Below, in pieces: positions 7,314 through 8,526 of a stretch of 8,526 nt of DNA. The position numbers and the translations under genes are program-made. Position 1 is the stretch's first letter. Each line of letters begins with the position of its first letter. This stretch comes from an uncultured Oscillospiraceae bacterium (GTDB taxonomy: Bacteria > Bacillota > Clostridia > Oscillospirales > Ruminococcaceae): the NCBI GenBank assembly GCA_934486875.1, contig CAKSPU010000067.1, positions 1-8,526 on the forward strand, written 5' to 3'. The notes beneath the pieces were generated by a model that had not been told where the DNA came from, did not search any database, and worked only from the letters and a program-made list of their open reading frames with translations.

Positions 7314-7629
7314 CACTCCCCTCAAATAAGCTTCTCAGCTCCGCAATAGCCGACTTTTCGTCCTCGTCCTCACCGCCGTAAATGCCGCATACCCGCCCTA
7401 AGATCTCCAGCGCCCTCAGCTTGTCGTAAAGCTTTATCTCTATCCCTTTCGTGCCGGCTTTCACCGAGCAAAGCGCCTTTCTGCTGTCAGCGGATAATTT
7501 TGCCGTGTCTGTGAGAATAATGACCTGTTCACCCTTTTCGTCCAAAGCTACCTTGGCAAATTTGGAAAAATCGGAAAACGCAATAGCCGCCAGCTCATTC
7601 AGCACAGCTTTTTTTGTTATCTTCCTCAT
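7279..7629 (-). CDS. terS: Small-terminase-like protein lacking the usual N-terminal HTH, 116 aa
   Basis: Resembles the central and C-terminal parts of Terminase_2-type small subunits: ITKKAVLNELAAIAFSDFSK, a short beta segment (GEQVIILTD), SADSRKALCSVKAGTKGIEI, then KLYDKLRALEILGRVCGIYGG. In that family these parts form the oligomer ring and bind the large subunit, and the protein normally opens with a helix-turn-helix that recognises the packaging site. Here the frame opens directly at the post-HTH region. The ATG at 7629 has a good site (GAGGTGA), and a TGA lies in frame three codons upstream, so no hidden N-terminus exists in this frame. Its 3' end overlaps the large terminase by 35 bases. 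DNA recognition may lie elsewhere, perhaps in the zinc-ribbon protein just upstream, which is speculation. Confidence 0.75.
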   Translation of the reverse strand: MRKITKKAVLNELAAIAFSDFSKFAKVALDEKGEQVIILTDTAKLSADSRKALCSVKAGTKGIEIKLYDKLRALEILGRVCGIYGGEDEDEKSAIAELRSLFEGSDVFGEGIVSDS

Positions 7630-7640
7630 ACCCCGTCACC

Positions 7641-7838
7641 TCAGTATTCGTAATTGTCTCTGATGAAATCCCGAAACTCCCTGCCGTACTCTCTCAGGAA
7701 ATCGAAAAGCACACTTTCCGTCACCTCCGAGGAAATGGAATCAGCGAAGCAGTCAAGGCACATATCAAATCTCCCAACCTCTTCCGACAAAACCTCGTCC
7801 CCGCACACAGGGCATACACATTTTTCACGAATAACCAT
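7641..7838 (-). CDS. Small zinc-ribbon protein, 65 aa, first gene of the operon
   Basis: The ATG at 7838 is chosen because AGAGAGGAG lies 8 bases upstream. A GTG three codons earlier (7847) would sit inside that ribosome site. The N-terminal half holds two cysteine knuckles, CPVCG (C9, C12, with an extra C7) and CLDC (C27, C30), 14 residues apart, a classic zinc ribbon. The C-terminal half is an acidic/aromatic helix (ESVLFDFLREYGREF) ending FIRDNYEY. It is the first gene behind the late promoter, and its stop lies 11 bases before the small-terminase start. No enzymatic motif is seen. Possible roles are a DNA-binding partner of the terminase, a late regulator binding the nearby operator array, or an anti-host factor. 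None is shown by the sequence. Confidence 0.7.
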   Translation of the reverse strand: MVIREKCVCPVCGDEVLSEEVGRFDMCLDCFADSISSEVTESVLFDFLREYGREFRDFIRDNYEY

Positions 7839-7977
7839 TTCAAGCACTCCTCTCTAAAAACATATGTTCGATATAATGGGTTAAAAAAAATCTCCGTTCC
7901 AAAAATCCCAAGTCCCTTTGATAAAATTAAAACTTATGTTCTACTATGAAGCAGCAAAAATCCCATACAGCAGTAAT

Positions 7978-8023
7978 ATTATCGGAACATCTCGTCCAAA
8001 GAGCCTGCATTTTCGGAACATCT
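7978..8023 (+). repeat. Direct repeat of 15 bases, period 31
   Basis: ATTATCGGAACATCT (7978-7992) and ATTTTCGGAACATCT (8009-8023) differ at one base and are 31 bases apart. They form the central, plus-oriented part of the operator array in the leader of the late transcript. The second copy extends into a full GAAC-N4-GTTT dyad. The first copy degenerates after GAACATCT. Confidence 0.7.
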
Positions 8024-8038
8024 GTTTGATGTGTTTAT

Positions 8039-8067
8039 ATAATAGCACATCCGTTCCCAAAAGTCAA
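8039..8067 (-). promoter_or_regulatory. Probable late-operon promoter (sigma-A, extended -10)
   Basis: On the minus strand, TTGACT (8067-8062) and TATTAT (8044-8039) are separated by exactly 17 bases. The -10 is preceded by TGC, giving an extended -10 element (TGCTATTAT). Transcription should start near 8032, leaving a leader of about 195 bases before the zinc-ribbon gene. No other strong promoter precedes the structural genes. A GAAC-type half-dyad lies in the spacer (8044-8055) and a full dyad (8016-8027) lies just downstream of the start, so this promoter is well placed to be blocked by whatever binds those sites. A much weaker alternative (TTGGAA, 18 bases, CATTAT; about 7905-7876) lies nearer the first gene. 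Confidence 0.75.
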
Positions 8068-8140
8068 GCCTTTTTTGCAAATTTATAAAAACTTTGTTCT
8101 ATTACACAAAAACATATGTTCTAATTTGCGCAAAATTAAT

Positions 8141-8171
8141 AAAAAATGCCCTACGTAGATCACGTAAGGCA
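8141..8171 (-). terminator. Rho-independent terminator insulating the late promoter
   Basis: On the minus strand a 10-pair stem (TGCCTTACGT with ACGTAGGGCA, one G-U pair) encloses a 5-base loop and is followed directly by six T residues. On the plus strand the stem has a C-A mismatch and no T run, so the terminator is directional. It would stop transcription coming leftward from the promoter at 8421-8393 before it reaches the late promoter. Confidence 0.8.
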
Positions 8172-8187
8172 AAAAATCATACAACAT

Positions 8188-8216
8188 TTGACATAAAAAA
8201 CCAATTATGTTATAAT
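8188..8216 (+). promoter_or_regulatory. Perfect consensus promoter reading right
   Basis: TTGACA (8188-8193), a 17-base spacer and TATAAT (8211-8216) give a full match to the sigma-A consensus, with an A-rich spacer. The start should be at about 8222-8224. No protein gene with a ribosome site follows, so it most likely drives the structured RNA at 8223-8360. Confidence 0.85.
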
Positions 8217-8222
8217 AACAAC

Positions 8223-8360
8223 GGCGAGTGTAGTAGCATACTACATATGCAAATGGCTTGACGGCGATAAGTAAGACAGCAGCAAGCCTGAAGGTCAGCC
8301 GCCTTTTTAAATAATGGTCAGAGCCCCTGAGAAATGGCAGTTTCTCAGGGGCTCATTTTG
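8223..8360 (+). ncRNA. Putative structured small RNA of about 140 nt
   Basis: It begins at a perfect promoter and ends at a 14-pair terminator-like hairpin, with no convincing reading frame inside (ATGs give 2 to 4 codons). Visible structure: a 7-pair hairpin with a 3-base loop (8229-8235 with 8239-8245); GGCTTG (8255-8260) with CAAGCC (8283-8288); and a possible closing stem GGCG (8223-8226) with CGCC (8300-8303), followed by five T residues (8304-8308). GGCTTGAC (8255-8262) can instead pair with GTCAGCC (8294-8300) with one bulge, so two mutually exclusive folds exist. I recognise no known RNA family (not tRNA, tmRNA, 6S-like, or any riboswitch I can recall). It could be a regulatory RNA paired with the antisense transcript, or an attenuated leader. 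Confidence 0.6.
8321..8360 (+). terminator. Strong hairpin, likely terminator of the small RNA
   Basis: A perfect 14-pair stem, GAGCCCCTGAGAAA (8321-8334) with TTTCTCAGGGGCTC (8341-8354), encloses a 6-base loop. ATTTTG follows on the plus strand. The T run is short (4), but the stem is very stable. On the minus strand no T run follows, so it should not terminate leftward transcription efficiently. Confidence 0.75.
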
Positions 8361-8392
8361 TGCACGATTGTATTTATTTCTTTTATGTCTCT

Positions 8393-8421
8393 ATTATATA
8401 CCCATTCTCCAAAAATGTCAA
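8393..8421 (-). promoter_or_regulatory. Perfect consensus promoter reading left (antisense)
   Basis: On the minus strand TTGACA (8421-8416) and TATAAT (8398-8393) are separated by exactly 17 bases. The predicted start is near 8386. It faces the promoter at 8188-8216, and transcription from it would cross the whole small-RNA region before the terminator at 8171-8141. Confidence 0.85.
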
Positions 8422-8526
8422 TACCCATTTGTCATTATCTTGACTTCCAAAAGTAGAAGCATGAAAACTGTAATTAAGCCGAATAGCCAGAAATGAAAGA
8501 GCCAATGAGCTATGAGTTATCTCACT
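8422..8526. other. Right edge without recognised gene
   Basis: This A+T-rich stretch holds no convincing gene on either strand. A plus-strand frame of 60 codons (8314-8496) reaches into it but has no ribosome site, and its first third is made of the hairpin. Near the very end, two 7-base units, GAGCTAT and GAGTTAT (about 8508-8521), lie in tandem and may be the start of a short repeat cut by the edge. Confidence 0.4.

Larger units (their letters stand above)
7858..8121. promoter_or_regulatory. Operator array: GAAC-N4-GTTT dyads around the late promoter
   Basis: Four sites match GAAC-N4-GTTT exactly: 7858-7869 (minus, GAACATATGTTT), 7930-7941 (minus, GAACATAAGTTT), 8016-8027 (plus, GAACATCTGTTT) and 8110-8121 (minus, GAACATATGTTT). 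Degenerate copies lie at 7888-7899, 7985-7996, 8044-8055 and 8088-8099. Start-to-start spacings are 30, 42, 55, 31, 28, 44 and 22, mostly close to whole helical turns. The motif matches the Firmicutes LexA (SOS) box, in which GAAC-N4-GTTY is the core. They flank and overlap the late promoter and end just before the first gene's ribosome site, so repression is the natural reading. A phage repressor, a late activator, or terminase-bound packaging repeats remain possible. The degenerate copies were picked after seeing the strong ones. Confidence 0.65.
8141..8386 (-). ncRNA. Putative antisense RNA of about 245 nt
   Basis: Inferred from the perfect promoter at 8421-8393 and the directional terminator at 8171-8141. 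It would be complementary to the whole plus-strand small RNA and would also run across that RNA's promoter. It first passes through the 14-pair hairpin (8354-8321), which lacks a T run on this strand. Some transcripts could therefore stop or be processed at about 70 nt. No start codon with a ribosome site is found in it. The longest candidate is a 34-codon hydrophobic frame starting at 8187 that has no ribosome site and runs past the terminator. Confidence 0.5.

Noticed and set aside
8147..8171. Palindrome considered as a phage attachment site or recombinase core
   Set aside because: The stem followed by six T residues on the minus strand is fully explained as a terminator, and no integrase gene is nearby.
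8223..8360. Small RNA considered as a tracrRNA or known riboswitch
   Set aside because: No CRISPR repeat, anti-repeat or cas gene is visible, no known riboswitch core is recognised, and no regulated gene follows within the window.
8314..8496. Plus-strand 60-codon frame taken as a toxin gene
   Set aside because: No ribosome site is present, its start lies just before the terminator hairpin, and its middle coincides with the minus-strand promoter. It is kept only as a low-interest finding.

Overview
The window is the start of the structural (late) operon of a tailed bacteriophage or prophage. It probably comes from a Clostridia host, perhaps an Oscillospiraceae/Ruminococcus-like bacterium. This rests on A118/SPP1-type packaging and capsid proteins, strong GGAGG-type ribosome sites, consensus sigma-A promoters and a Firmicutes-style GAAC-N4-GTTY operator motif. 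The host assignment is an inference, because no host gene is in view. All convincing protein genes lie on the minus strand and are read from right to left. They are tightly packed, with stop/start overlaps or gaps mostly under 40 bases.

In transcription order: a 65-residue zinc-ribbon protein (7838-7641); a small-terminase-like protein that lacks the usual N-terminal helix-turn-helix (7629-7279); the large terminase (7313-6057); an A118-type portal (6043-4640); a scaffold (4643-4248); the major capsid protein (4183-3314); three small head-tail joining proteins (3277-2945, 2944-2591, about 2594-2247); two small beta-rich tail proteins (2242-1817, 1802-1422); a baseplate-hub-like protein (about 1444-149); and the first 49 codons of another tail-region gene running off the left edge. 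The products package DNA, build the procapsid, close the head and begin the tail. No minor-head gene follows the portal, and no tape-measure gene precedes the hub.

The right 680 bases (7848-8526) hold no convincing protein gene but are dense in signals. A strong extended -10 promoter (8067-8039, minus) is the likely late promoter. It sits inside an array of GAAC-N4-GTTT dyads (7858-8121) that resemble Firmicutes LexA/SOS boxes. A rho-independent terminator (8171-8141, minus) insulates it from upstream transcription. Beyond that, two perfect-consensus promoters face each other (8188-8216 plus; 8421-8393 minus). They would make a structured RNA of about 140 nt and an antisense RNA of about 245 nt covering all or nearly all of it.

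The most interesting points are the operator array at the late promoter, the convergent RNA pair, the small terminase without a DNA-binding domain next to a zinc-ribbon gene, and likely non-AUG starts.
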